Source of the DNA: Zelopaecilomyces penicillatus
Lineage: Eukaryota; Ascomycota; Sordariomycetes; Hypocreales; Pseudodiploosporaceae
Assembly (NCBI GenBank): GCA_005765155.1
Contig: VCCP01000007.1
Location: 2,373,501 to 2,437,500, forward strand
DNA: 64,000 nucleotides
Direction of reading: 5' to 3'
Positions 21,001-25,180 of the stretch are shown in pieces. The notes below the pieces were generated by a model that worked only from the letters and a program-made list of their open reading frames with translations, was not told where the DNA came from and ran no database searches. The position numbers were made by a program, and so were the translations under genes. Every line of letters begins with the position of its first letter. Positions within the stretch are counted from its first letter, which is position 1.

Positions 21001-22652
21001 TCCCAGCTGTAACACCTCGCCGGCCATTCACTCCCCTCGAGGCAAGCATCCGCGCTTTGTGGGCTAGTGTCCTGAATCTATCTGAGGATTCTATTGGTGT
21101 TCATGATGACTTTTACTACCTTGGAGGAGACTCTATCCGGGTCATCACCATGTCTAAACGCATCAAGCGTGAACTCAGCGCGTTGTTGCCCATGAGCCAC
21201 TTTACTGGCAAGAACGTTACGATTGCAAAGCTCGCCGCTGCTATCGAGGCCACCAGTGCCAATGATGAGAAAGCTGTCTCAACAGCAGTTGAGACAACGC
21301 AACAAAATAAAGAGGAGGATGTCAACGTCAATCTCGCAGCAGAGATTGAATCACTTACTGCAAAGGCAACTTCCGTGGATTGGCTCTCACAACCCACCAC
21401 CGTCTTATCGAAACCCGCTTCCGTTTTCCTCACCGGAGCTACAGGTTTCCTCGGCACAGAGATTCTGCGCCAGCTCCTAGTATCCCCCCACGTTGCGCAC
21501 GTCGCCGTCCTCGTCCGAGCTCGATCAACTGAACACGGGCTGGAACGTGTCGAAAAAGCTGCTCAAATCACCCGCTGGTGGTCAACAATCAGCAGCTTCG
21601 AAAAGTCCAAGCTACAAGTATGGACCGGCGACTTGTCCCTTCCCAGACTTGGTCTCTCTGCCGACAACTGGAGCCAGCTAGCTGGAACAAGCACCACCGA
21701 GAGAAACATGGATGCCATCATCCACAACGGTGCTGTTGTGAACTGGCAGGCAGACTTTGAGAGCCTCCGAGCTGCCAACGTAACCTCTACCGTGGATCTC
21801 CTGTCCGCGACTACTGCCTCACCCAACCACCCCAAGTTTGTCTTTGTATCTGGTGGTGTGAAGTTCTTGGACACTCAAGTACAGCAGACATACGCTGCTA
21901 CTGAGCTCGCAAAGGGTGGAACTGGATATATGCAAACCAAGTTCCTCGCAGAGAGTGTGGTGTACAACGTAGCCACCGACTTGCGTCTCCAGCCCAACGA
22001 CGCCATCGTCTCTTCATCCTTGCCCACCCGGATCACCAAGGAGCAGAACCGCATATCCGTGGTGAAGCCCGGTGCTGTTCTCGGCACCAGCGACCGAGGT
22101 GTCTCCAACACCGACGACCACATCTGGCGAGTTGTCGCTGCATCTGCCGCCATCGGCATGCACCCACTCGAGCCTGAAGAAAACTGGATGTACATGGATG
22201 ACTCGACCGCTGTCGCAAAGGAAGTCCTTGACCAGATTTTCGAGCAGGATGACGCAACAGCGCCCCTCAATCCCTTTGTTGATCTTCAAAGCGGATTGCC
22301 CGTGCCTGAGTTCTGGGGCTTGGTTGGCGAGTCCCTGGGACTTGACGAGTTCCGCGCAACCCCTTGGGACGAATGGACCAAGGTGGCTCTGGCTCACATG
22401 GAGCAGGTTGGGGAATCTCATCCCCTTTGGCCTGTCCAGCACTTCCTGGGTCGTCTCGGCAGCGGCAATACTCCTCCTCTGGAACAGCGTCCTTCTCCTG
22501 AAGCCAATTCACGCTTAGGTGATGTGGTTAAGAAGAATGTCAAGTACCTCTTGGATGTTGAGTTCATCGCTCCATCATCAGCAACAGGTACAGGCAAAGC
22601 TTCTCGAGATGACCTTTTCCGTCGCTCAAACATGGTGCGACCTTCTTCTTAG
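1..22652 (+). CDS. Giant nonribosomal peptide synthetase, 3' part, with terminal reductase (peptaibol-synthetase-like)
   Basis: The frame is open from base 3 to the stop at 22650-22652 (about 7549 residues, no intron); the 5' end lies outside the window. Order by nucleotide: M1 partial A from its A5 motif NGYGPTE (3-735), T (GGDS near 885); M2 C 1115, A 2395, T 4035; M3 C 4370, A 5700, T 7390; M4 C 7730, A 9070, T 10745; M5 C 11095, A 12505, T 14170; M6 C 14535, degenerate A 15940, T 17570; M7 C 17910, A 19330, T 21025; reductase 21410-22560. All six C domains keep HHxxxDG and all seven T domains keep GGDS. No epimerase or thioesterase is seen. By-eye specificity codes: M2 DLSFIAGVFK, M3 DASLVGAVLK, M4 DALLVGAVAK, M5 DLGFLAGVFK, M7 DVGMVGGIYK. 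M2 and M5 belong to one A-domain type and resemble codes I associate with Aib-like residues in peptaibol synthetases (memory, unverified). Reductive release would give a peptide aldehyde or amino alcohol, as in peptaibols. Confidence 0.95.
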   Translation, partial: LRLLNGYGPTETCIYSASYEWQPNSNPKIIGTGLNCACWIVDQNNHNRLAALGCIGELLIEGPTLALGYLNDSVKTASAFVSNPSWSSALGLKPECRFYKTGDLVRYTADGFIEYLGRKDSQVKVNGQRIEIGEVEHHMRETLEFAQEVTVSAFKNFNGRSGTTLTAFFVPKNIASSDDASAEAILPMTDEFRHDLTNARNTVSMTLPRYMVPTIFIPVSFLPKGSSGKTNRKVLETWAFSIAKENLSQYALAQSSKEKRQPSTKREKMLQQIWATAFKLQPEEIGIDDNFLLLGGDSILAIQLVKLARESALSITVGLVFDNPVLSQMALAAKSSENAAESQLEPFELLREQAPALLEQISSSCDISIDSITDAYPCTPLQEGMMALSSKQAGTYMAQMVFKLGKDIDIQRFKSVWEVLAAQTEILRTRIVSLTDEGFTQVVVSSNIEWNQGTGLDLFLEQDQCAPMQLKSPLARYALVKDEDARHFVWTIHHAIYDGWSLTLMLESIQRIYMGLDIPTATPFANVVAYNMSQDPESAANFWRLELKNSQPAAFPRLPTANYIPRAQTGFGYKLQAKRQMQSAITLPSVLKAAWALLLARYSDSNDVVFGLTSSGRNLPMDGIESVVGPIIATVPLRVQFSTSDSTAKFLNQVQKQANSMIPYEQMGLQYISKLDADSRQACNFQTLLVIQPKKDAQLQEDQIMTPVKTQSEEGSFHTYGMVFECAIQDGEIQVTVMYDSVLLQEPEVETICSQFEHVVRQLLDSEADNHLLNDVSLYGPSDEEKVLSWNASSPEAEQTCLHLLIEEQARLRPDAPAISSWDVQFSYAEFDAAANGLAHHLVNQHGVTANTFVPICFEMSGLAILSMVAVMKAGAAYVPFDPAHPDTRQVKIVGQIQAKIILGSQKTAEKCARLADTVIEVTPQFLQTCIQAQTQIGAPKTGVTPRSAAYVLFTSGSTGTPKGLIMEHVGACTAQIDIRERLQLNSDARVLQFASYVFDLCISEIFAPLITGSCICIPSDHDRLNNISGFIRDQNIDWAFLTPTFTRLLSPAGVPSLKNLILAGESVGQDHLDTWVGHVRLWNGWGPSECCVFSTLQEWTTLEGASPSNVGHNVGGLCWIVQADDHTKLAPVGCSGEIVIQGPPISREYLKAPEQTAAAFITTPPAWLPNANKAFFNRIYKTGDLGRYNADGTIEFLGRKDTQVKVRGFRIELGEIEHHIRANLANVEQVAVEVVKTSHDERQAILATFVCFSGKSRMAGGDDSFDEMVLPMSPKLNEELMALSGLLGTLMPQYMVPDVFVPVNFMPFITSTKLDRSSLRRLATWLSKEQLAAYSLADANKREPTTDAEKQLAGLWSSVLKIPIESIGKDDSFLKLGGDSIAAIRLVTSAQNEGLSLSVALIFSDPRLAQMSLVMGATKQASEDVPYVPFSLISETSAEDAVKTIATQCGVQPTIIEDAYPCTPLQEGLMSLSLKQSGSYVARHVFRLPKDLDMVRFRNAWELTASTCTSLRTRMAQLAGGVMVQAVVNEGIDWETFVCSDLADFVSSTKKAPMTYGSRLSRFALVQDNEGQYLIWTIHHAVTDGWSLWQIFNIVQRVYAEGEDVIHSEQRSPFRDYIKYVMEAGIENSEEFWRKQLSSSADTSPVHFPPSKTSLELASAPRNHQLFEYQIPSARRANSDYTISTILRAAWSLVLSRWSDSSDIAFGTVVSGRNAPVAGIDKMLGPTLATLPVRVQVPTAGQEANLSSFLSNIQSLSNAMIPHEQLGVQNIARLGPQPKAVCDFRNLLVIQPAHHYVNELGFEIVKTIDANGNYHDYPLVMECLLQPDDSVSLRAAIDLEAIPKQNALALCRQFGFVVKQLIESSESIALQSLSLLTTEDEAQIYAWNDEAAGDIKPSNQTVPGVFAEIALANPNAEAICSSPDGSSGQFKSWTYAELDAASERLAYHLHSVVDIGPGSMVPLCFEHTAWYIVAMMAVLKTGAAFVPLDHKHPKERRQDIIDQLNASVILASPLGMEVSKGMVKNEVVVSAQLDQALSTSQNVTRRADTIKPASSSDLAYLMFTSGSTGKPKGVMLTHGALCAAMANHRSPLGYNPSRATAVRSLQFASHVFDASISEIVATLLYGGTVCIPDDAERMDPLRLANFVTQASVTWALFTPILAQLVSPANVPTLETLVIGGDALTANIVRPWLDAGVQIVNAYGPTEACVLITANMVKSPETAPLIGRGVGYYSWVVDPNDHTKLAPLGCVGELLAQGPCLANGYLNDEQKTTSAFVSAPEWAARRSDKAGNKLYRTGDLVRYGGPNGELEYIGRKDTQIKLHGQRIELGDIEQHLKSVLPDMQNVVADILKPVIKTDKEDDILAVFFCINDDVRTTVSAEDEATLLRALSKEEKQRLSTAIARLENSLPSYMIPSLYIPLNFMPIMSSTKADRRMLRRQITDLSTSMLRESFALDFADGETQAPVTDMEKKLQYLWANTLRVPVESIGLHSSFIRLGGDSISSMKLVSTAQEAGVILNVATIFQNPTLQGMAAASKLLDADSHLVDAAPFSLLPAGFNAPELVAQDISRQCRVDAEQILDAYPVTALQEGMMSLSLQTDGAYVARNVFRLPASIDLHKFKSAWDATLRHHAILRTRLVMLNGQMLQTVVNEDSVSWQYGNDLAKYLADCRAKPFGFGTAMARYAIISNPDNTENCMVLTLHHAIYDGWSTRLLTQSVLQAYQSDSFDEVEAAPFSRFIQYLQRDCDASATTDYWREQSAGAELCMFPKNLQEGSSEPNWKRLHQETTVSSFSADKGITVNTYLRAAWALTVAAHAETKDVVFGATVSGRNVPVPGIEQIAGPTFATVPIRIDVQGDLSVSDFLENVQQSSIDMIPHQQFGLLKMRELGTDAKNLSTFHTLLVVQAPGEQSSASNNELLGQVSTVSAEGVAQDDIVRSYPITMECSMQSNTVSVKAHYDASIIPDIMMNAVIKQFFQAITRLTSFDSSAASQNLSSVALYCDEDEKTLKQWAQETTIGPNPVDMCMHDLVQNQAVVRPDAEAIHAWDISFTYSELDERSDALAQLLVNDYKVKAGSLVPICMEKSGIALLAMIAVMKAGAAYVPLEPSHPIDRRVELIQDTDAKIVLADMETSSDFTNEILDQHSCAETKVISLSIEMIMALKSYTSTTAETKMLPTVVPSATAYAIFTSGSTGKPKGVVMSHRAVCSAMTAQSTSFLMTPETRSINFASFVFDASVLEIFATWIAGGCVTVPSDSMRLNGLVADFMTQSKTNWALFTPTFATTIQPQDVPTLEVLVLGGEAVRKENIQTWLPSVKLFNAYGPTEACVATQYRRITDVDQASVIGKPVGCHAWITLADDYNTLAPVGCVGELLIQGPCLANGYLNDQAKTDAAFVTPSWLAGSYEKIYRTGDLVRYTANGELKYLGRRDAQIKLRGQRLEPGEIEHQIKAALLEVGEVTTDNNAQVAVALLKDVKVVGAAELGAFVRFNASRYGDETQDGSLLLKMTEQIQDIIQDLVKHLALELPEYMIPTLFLPVTSIPLSTAGKTDLKRLQALTKGLSWELLAQYSSSGPMDGSSSEKHAPVTEMEMTIQSLWSTALGIPPQSIGREDSFLQIGGDSVSAIRLVTAARDVNIDLDVATVFKYLQLKDMAQACQERASIGSSAALEPFALLQDVVSVQSLKEEFEKVFHPETSMPNIEDAYPCTPLQEGMMALTAKEPGTYVARITFRLSKRIDVGAFKSAWERVVADVPILRTRIASLPNGRAVQAVIDEKVTWNIVNNDNDDGVTSLENYLESDKTLQMGYGTSLSRYALVTSTKTNESFLVWTVHHSVYDGWSLDLVRNKFMQAYHSSAPLPPQASYANFVAHAERARIEGADYWFSALKGAQQTSFPRHNLSISSKKCRTDASIRSSFTIASPDQASSPAKSIAVTQATLMRAAWALVVSAHSGGDGLGGEEDIVFGTTVSGRNAPVAGIEGIVGPAVTTFPLRVRVDPSLSTVEYLHQTQSQSNELIMYEQFGLQNISRLSEDAKKACEFRTLLVVHPPKLAGRDSTYAEEEPLLTQVRQEGEDEDAAERDFFTYPLVFQCHLPDGSGQIGVTVTYASSVLSLTQVQQILSHFKQAVNQLVLNSHADADKAQKTLSQLELVSPEDIEQFETWNNEDLPVILDTCVHTLIEQQAALRPDALAVSSWDGQFTYKQLNEAANRLAHHLYHNYNVRPETLVHVCFDKSLWYFVSILAINKAGGAWAPLDPSHPTTRHRQVIGQTQAKIVLVSPSNQKLLQGLVETVLVVTSERDEFLISAAGSFRSDIRSDIGPPADVKPHNPVYVLFTSGSTGTPKGFVMQHGSVATSQIAISKRLRLTPSVRMLQFAAFVFDLCIGEIIAPLVSGASIHVPSDFERMNGLTEFIRQHNINWAFLTPAFVRTISPEQVPSLDLLLLAGEAVGQDILNTWFGKVRLINGWGPAETCVFSTLQEWTSLDESSLNVGKAVGGFCWIVDAEDPSKRVPAGCIGEILIQGPTIIREYLADPKKTKATIVSGDDLPAWAPLKETRPWSRFYKSGDLGYYNPDGTIEFVGRKDTQVKIRGLRVELGEVEHHVRICLNNAPQVVVILVNSPGGSGAKLVAFFCANHDSKTAGVDLDPDLKVVAEDMFLPVTAALRTQIATMVGKLGTTLPRYMVPTVFVPCGYMPFITSTKIDRNKLRDLALQMSMETMMRYSFVDSLKRAPETPMESLLQEIWAQILDVPAANIGRDDSFIALGGDSIAAIRLATMARERSVIVTVGSIFDDPRLLKVAEAATLVEEGASDGTLDALSPTPWSLIPSSVTADQIQTLARDQCEGSDLFIEDSYPCTPLQEGLLALAVKHPGSYVARFCYRLSPEVNISQFKAAWEMVLRRCQNLRTRIIRLADGKGVQVVAMPGNFWEATESMDLVTYLDVTKNPKMSYGSALSRQAVVKGTKAEAAGEDGQAHFFIWDVHHAVYDGWTMNLMLNGLRKLYDDMANSIPIEESSLPLVPYSSFIRYLKNTDIEASSDYWRGQLHQATKASFPSSVARPGKPETRTHVKHIKLVDFNQAGIVRATIFRAAWAIVHAALSDHTSDICFGATVSGRQAPVAGIERIAGPLIATVPVRVRLDRRQPVSDYLKAIQRQATEMVSHEQFGLQRIARLSTSAKAATDFSILLVIQPKEIVAVDHACSGDKPLMEIAAGEETSTTFKTNMTNYFTYPLVVQAHVDNDNSELHLIYNAACLDKEQMNTLGEQFSHVVSQLVKFSSTGGLVGDISLASDVDVNQATAWNNSQSLERDSYPTASANTTVLDLVERQASLRPDSVAINSWDGSMTYKQLLQSIHRLALQLQQTNAVQPGEMVPIHLGRSVWTPVAMLAINMLGAAFVTLDWETSQSHIEQILADTKARTIVSLPGMVDSDIASSVEHVIEVSSETLSLHDSLDMNSYNTTKVVVTAQDVAYVSFATTDNDETLVKGIVMEHGSACAGQLQFSHQIDLHSDDRIANIARSGSELLIAEVLAPLTSGATVCIPSPASQTTADLVDFLNTNNITWAVVSAHQASQIRPADVPELQNIIVPGIHVPTEGLKEWADSASSGRKVLGGWILPETGVLDTIFELTSDSWRTLGRPAAGNKCWIVDPSNYQKLAPIGCTGELILQSPSLARGYLNNEEQTSSVFVERDAMPNAQWRQTLESEDLSAERCLKTGFNVKYTSDGNIVFVGLISSGNTENVIIDALSNEVELAVLGRSDNGKLTAFLLVGDNVMEDATITAENTFIPVSSVKQSLRSRLVDLIPELETLLQAHLVPQEVLLVRATYKQPTGARLLQEMEALSSERLSALSLEAHIANMRGKGAPLSPTELSLRDLWAQVLGLEVDNIGKHDNFFKIGGDSITTIQLVSLAQERGLSLTASEVFAHLELSEMASCVDSKDPSTAADQSETEPFSLLSDEISRESVIAEAAEQCSVPASSIADAFPCTPLQEGLISLAEKQSGSYVARFVLSIPKKADLGRFKSAMEQMFALCSNLRTRIIFYAGESMLQVTVNEEIKWRMISAPELSLAEALEQNQDIMTTSTGFGMPLSYFSLISDNQGQTHMIWDIHHSIYDGWAMSIMLNTLQKLYDGENINASQISPFSKYVKYVLDASKDTSSGQDYWKSQFPNANVPHFPRVSMELGSNVNTDEEEHEATMTHPLALPKQRGEIPGVTLPTVLRAAWALVLSEYLETKEVVFGNTVSGRSAALQGITKVVGPTIGTLPIRVQFQDKKDGEQSTVRQYLEEIQQQANDMIPYEHMGLQEIAQIDQATKEACKFQNLLIIQPGGRRDDVEGEAQANNDSDKFDVLAIKDLTSSSSGSAQRYHVYPLVFQCMLESADSVKIYANYNPRILSAAQMDAMCHHFSHVVSQLLSASTTDAPLSSVSLTSQYDVSKARAWALERANPVYEQDKCIHDLIFSQATAQSLTKKEAVYSWDGTMTYAELDQASTRLAAYLSELGVQPETFVPICFEKSLWTIVAMLGVMKAGGAFVPLDPTHPTNRRRALIEDISNVNVIICSESTAEECAGLANTAITLTSALIDQLALSNKTQTNSNIQLTTTNAAYAIFTSGSTGKPKCVVMEHRSLCSSIMGHGRDIGLNTDSRVFQFSSYVFDVSLGEILTTLVFGGTICVPSDEDRLSGSGLPAFISRSRANVAMLTPSVANTIAPEEVPTLKTLVLGGEAPTRENLQTWHGHVRVVNGYGPAEACIYCSISDFDSPTSRPTIIGNGSNFNLWIVDVNDPSRLAPLGCSGELLLEGPGLARGYLNNETATSKAFIEMDSFEWMSSSNTDKKSGTKFYRTGDLAKYTLDGRVEYMGRKDTQVKLHGQRIELGEIEHQIKTSALLESFAEHVVVDLLRSEGREALVSIVSRTGIDLINNASPIMMMMMTEVLRAKFANLSSELGTVLPQYMVPRYFVLVSHMPKTTSGKIDRRRLKEEISVLSSSDLKAYFVDPSSSFDINDSSVVVPAVTPRRPFTPLEASIRALWASVLNLSEDSIGVHDDFYYLGGDSIRVITMSKRIKRELSALLPMSHFTGKNVTIAKLAAAIEATSANDEKAVSTAVETTQQNKEEDVNVNLAAEIESLTAKATSVDWLSQPTTVLSKPASVFLTGATGFLGTEILRQLLVSPHVAHVAVLVRARSTEHGLERVEKAAQITRWWSTISSFEKSKLQVWTGDLSLPRLGLSADNWSQLAGTSTTERNMDAIIHNGAVVNWQADFESLRAANVTSTVDLLSATTASPNHPKFVFVSGGVKFLDTQVQQTYAATELAKGGTGYMQTKFLAESVVYNVATDLRLQPNDAIVSSSLPTRITKEQNRISVVKPGAVLGTSDRGVSNTDDHIWRVVAASAAIGMHPLEPEENWMYMDDSTAVAKEVLDQIFEQDDATAPLNPFVDLQSGLPVPEFWGLVGESLGLDEFRATPWDEWTKVALAHMEQVGESHPLWPVQHFLGRLGSGNTPPLEQRPSPEANSRLGDVVKKNVKYLLDVEFIAPSSATGTGKASRDDLFRRSNMVRPSS
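15940..17560 (+). other. Degenerate adenylation domain inside NRPS module 6
   Basis: The reading frame is intact, but most catalytic motifs of this A domain are gone. The ATP-binding A3 motif (TSGSTGxPKG in the other modules) is replaced at 16399-16440 by a stretch with no SGSTG and only KG kept. The A4 FDxxxxE motif reads GSELLIAEV, and the A5 GWGPxE motif reads GWILPETG. A7 YRTGDL has become LKTGFN, A8 GRKDTQVK has become GLISSGNT, and the A10 lysine region reads YKQPTGA. The structural A6 region (GELILQSPSLARGYL) survives. Residues around it (EVLAPLTSG, MEHGSACAGQ) resemble the A domains of modules 2 and 5, so it probably descends from that type. It is very unlikely to activate an amino acid. 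The C domain before it and the T domain after it look intact. Confidence 0.9.
21410..22560 (+). other. Terminal thioester reductase domain of the NRPS
   Basis: This is an extended short-chain dehydrogenase-type domain after the last T domain. It has the NAD(P)H-binding GATGFLG motif at about 21436-21456 and a YxxxK pair (GYMQTKF) with the tyrosine codon at 21927-21929. Such domains release the peptidyl thioester by reduction to an aldehyde or, after a second reduction, an alcohol. This is the release mode of peptaibol synthetases, whose products end in an amino alcohol. No thioesterase or terminal condensation domain follows. Confidence 0.9.
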
Positions 22653-23378
22653 TTTAGTCTTCCTTACCATACATTCTTAACTCATATTTCATTATTGTAT
22701 TTCACGTCATGTTTTATTCAGTTTCACTGTCTTTTTCCTTCTATCAATAAATTTACATAGTTTTAACTCTAAATTCATTCGTTATTTTATAAATCCACAT
22801 CTGTGCCACCGTGAATCGCTCCCGTCATTGTAGTTTAGTGTGTTGTGGTTGAGTGTAACCAGCCGCCCTTTACCATTTTTTGTGTCACATTGATGCAGCT
22901 CCAGGGTAGCACCAGATGCCCTCCCTCCTTGTGGCCCTGCATCACCAGACCCCACCCACCAGTTCCAACGCCCGACTAATGAATACGACGCCTCTGACTG
23001 GTTCTGGCGGCTACGATGCGGGGAAGATCAGAAAGAAAGAAGACTTGGGTTGGAGGATTTTATTTCAGCGTGAGCCGGGTTTCTGGAATGCCGGGGAGGG
23101 CGGGTATTAGCAAAGCTTTGGTCATACTGGGCATGCGTAGGGTCTTGCTTGGCATTTCCCGAATCCGGACTCCGGACGGAGGGTGGAAAGCCAACGTCCC
23201 GATGCAACCGTGCTATTCAACATTCCTTTTCAGTACAAGTCTCCTTTCTCTCTCACTCACACTGCAGTGTATAAAAATCCGGCCGTAGCCCGAGTCGATT
23301 AAATAAATGCGCCATGAAGTGAGACAAGCTATCGAATCTGGCTGGTTTCCACGTTGCATTTATTAGTAGTCCTTCAAC
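22653..23378. other. Intergenic: NRPS 3' UTR and esterase promoter
   Basis: No convincing gene lies here. An AATAAA poly(A) signal is present at 22746-22751, about 95 bases after the NRPS stop, within an AT-rich stretch. The right part is a promoter for the esterase, with a CT-rich run at about 23240-23262 followed by a TATA box. Confidence 0.6.
23270..23277 (+). promoter_or_regulatory. TATA box of the carboxylesterase gene
   Basis: TATAAAAA preceded by a pyrimidine-rich stretch (CTCCTTTCTCTCTCACTCAC), about 100 bases before the ATG at 23379. The arrangement is typical of a strongly transcribed fungal gene. Confidence 0.6.
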
Positions 23379-25180
23379 ATGGTGTCATTCACAGCCAACG
23401 TGCTGCTGCCGCTATCTTGTCTAGTTTCTACACTCCATGCCTTGTCAGTTCCAAAGCATGCAATCAGAGAAGTCCCTACGATCGATCTTGGCTATGCCAA
23501 GTATCAAGGTCTCAGACTCCAAGCCGGCGTGGACCAGTTCCTGGGCATGCGATATGCCAAGGCGCCACTTGGATCGCTTAGGTTCCGAGCGCCGCGAGAT
23601 CCGACGCCACAAACCGAGTTGCAAGATGCGTCCAAGGTGAGTTCAATAGGGTGTTTAAGAACACACGCCTTGGCTTCACTATACATACCATATCCAGAAC
23701 GTTCTCTGATTAACCGTCAACATGATAGTTTGGCCCCATCTGCGTAGGCACAGCCGAAACTGTGAACCCCGGACGCGCAGAAGACTGCCTCTTTGTCAAC
23801 GTCTTCAAACCTTCAGAAGCAGGCACCAACGCCAAGCTGCCCGTCTGGGTGTACATCCAGGGTGGCGGGTACTCGACCAACTCTAACGCAAATTACAACG
23901 GCACGGGCGTCGTCAACAAATCCGGCAACAACATTGTTTTTGTCAACTTCAACTACCGTGTGGGTGCGCTTGGGTTTCTGGCGGGTGAAAAGGTGCGGCA
24001 GGATGGGGATCTGAATGCGGGGCTTTTGGATCAGAGGAAACTGTTGCACTGGGTACAGAAACACATAAGCAAGGTGAGTTTTTTGGCTTTATAGTCAAAT
24101 TATCATCTTATGTACCGAATGAAGAAGGAAGACTGACTGACTGATATCTAGTTTGGTGGTGATCCTGAACACGTCGTCATCCATGGAGCTTCCGCTGGTG
24201 GAGGTTCTGTATTGTACCACATGACAGCTTACGAAGGCAAAATAGACAACCGACTCTTCATCGGTGCTATTCCTGAGAGCCCCTTTTGGCCTACCCAGAG
24301 GACCGTGGCTGCCATGGAGTTCCAGTACCAAAGGCTACTCCAAAACACCAAATGCTCCGACCTCAACTGCCTACGCTCGGTCGAAATTACTGCCTTTATG
24401 GCTGCCAGCACAAACGCCCCGTTTCCGGATGCTGCAGCTAATAATCCGCTGCCGCTATGGTACTGGTTACCAGTCATTGATGGCACATTAGTACGAGATC
24501 GGGTATCGAGCATGCTGAGCCGGGGCAGTTTTATTCGTGTGCCGGTGCTGGTTGGCCATGATACCAACGAGGGTTCGTATTTTGCGTACAACGCTGCTTC
24601 TGGTACCGAAATGTCAACGTTTTTGAAGAACAACTATCCTCGCCTAGATGCAGCCCAGCTCGAAAGAATTCACCAGCTCTACCCTCTAATGGAGCCTCTT
24701 CCAAAGCACGCAGCCTACTTTCCGTCAGCCTCCGAAGCCTACGGAGATTGCACGTTTACCTGCCCTTCACACGAGATTGCCTCAACCTTGGCGGGCATGT
24801 TTGACCCAGACAAGACATGGGGCTACCGATACAACGTGCTGGATCCAGTCAATATAGCCAACGGCCTGGGCGTGCCTCACACGTTTGAATCAGCCGCAAT
24901 CTTTGGCGCGGGAAACACCGGCGGCGCAGCAGCAGCTTCGTACTATTCCACAAACGCCGGCATTGTCCCCGTCACCATGTCATACTTTATCGGCTTCATC
25001 CGAGGGCTGAACCCCAACAGCTTCAAGGAACCCATGGCACCGACTTGGGGCCCTTGGGGTAGTGGCTCTGGCCAGCGAATCCGGCTGCAGACTAATGAAA
25101 CGGGGATGGAAGCCGTGCCATCAGAATTGATCCAGAAGTGCGATCTGTGGCGAAGTCTGGCCGAGACGACGGAGGTCTGA
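23379..25180 (+). CDS. Secreted type-B carboxylesterase/lipase (alpha/beta hydrolase)
   Basis: Three exons are inferred: 23379-23636, 23729-24073 and 24152-25180, with two phase-0 introns (donors GTGAGT at 23637 and 24074; acceptors ending 23728 and 24151). The product is 543 residues, normal for the family. The N-terminus MVSFTANVLLPLSCLVS is a likely signal peptide, so the enzyme is probably exported. The diagnostic EDCLFVNVF stretch lies in exon 2. The nucleophile elbow GASAG carries Ser215, Glu341 sits in DTNEG and His444 in GVPHTFE, giving a complete Ser-Glu-His triad. The family hydrolyses carboxylic esters, and the substrate cannot be read from sequence. It lies 726 bases downstream of the NRPS on the same strand, so a role in processing the peptide or its precursors is possible but unproven. 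The start ATG has a good context (CAACATGG). Confidence 0.92.

Noticed and set aside
22916..23288. Two short plus-strand frames between the NRPS and the esterase
   Set aside because: No family resemblance, and they lie in the 3' UTR/promoter interval with the TATA box at the end of the second.
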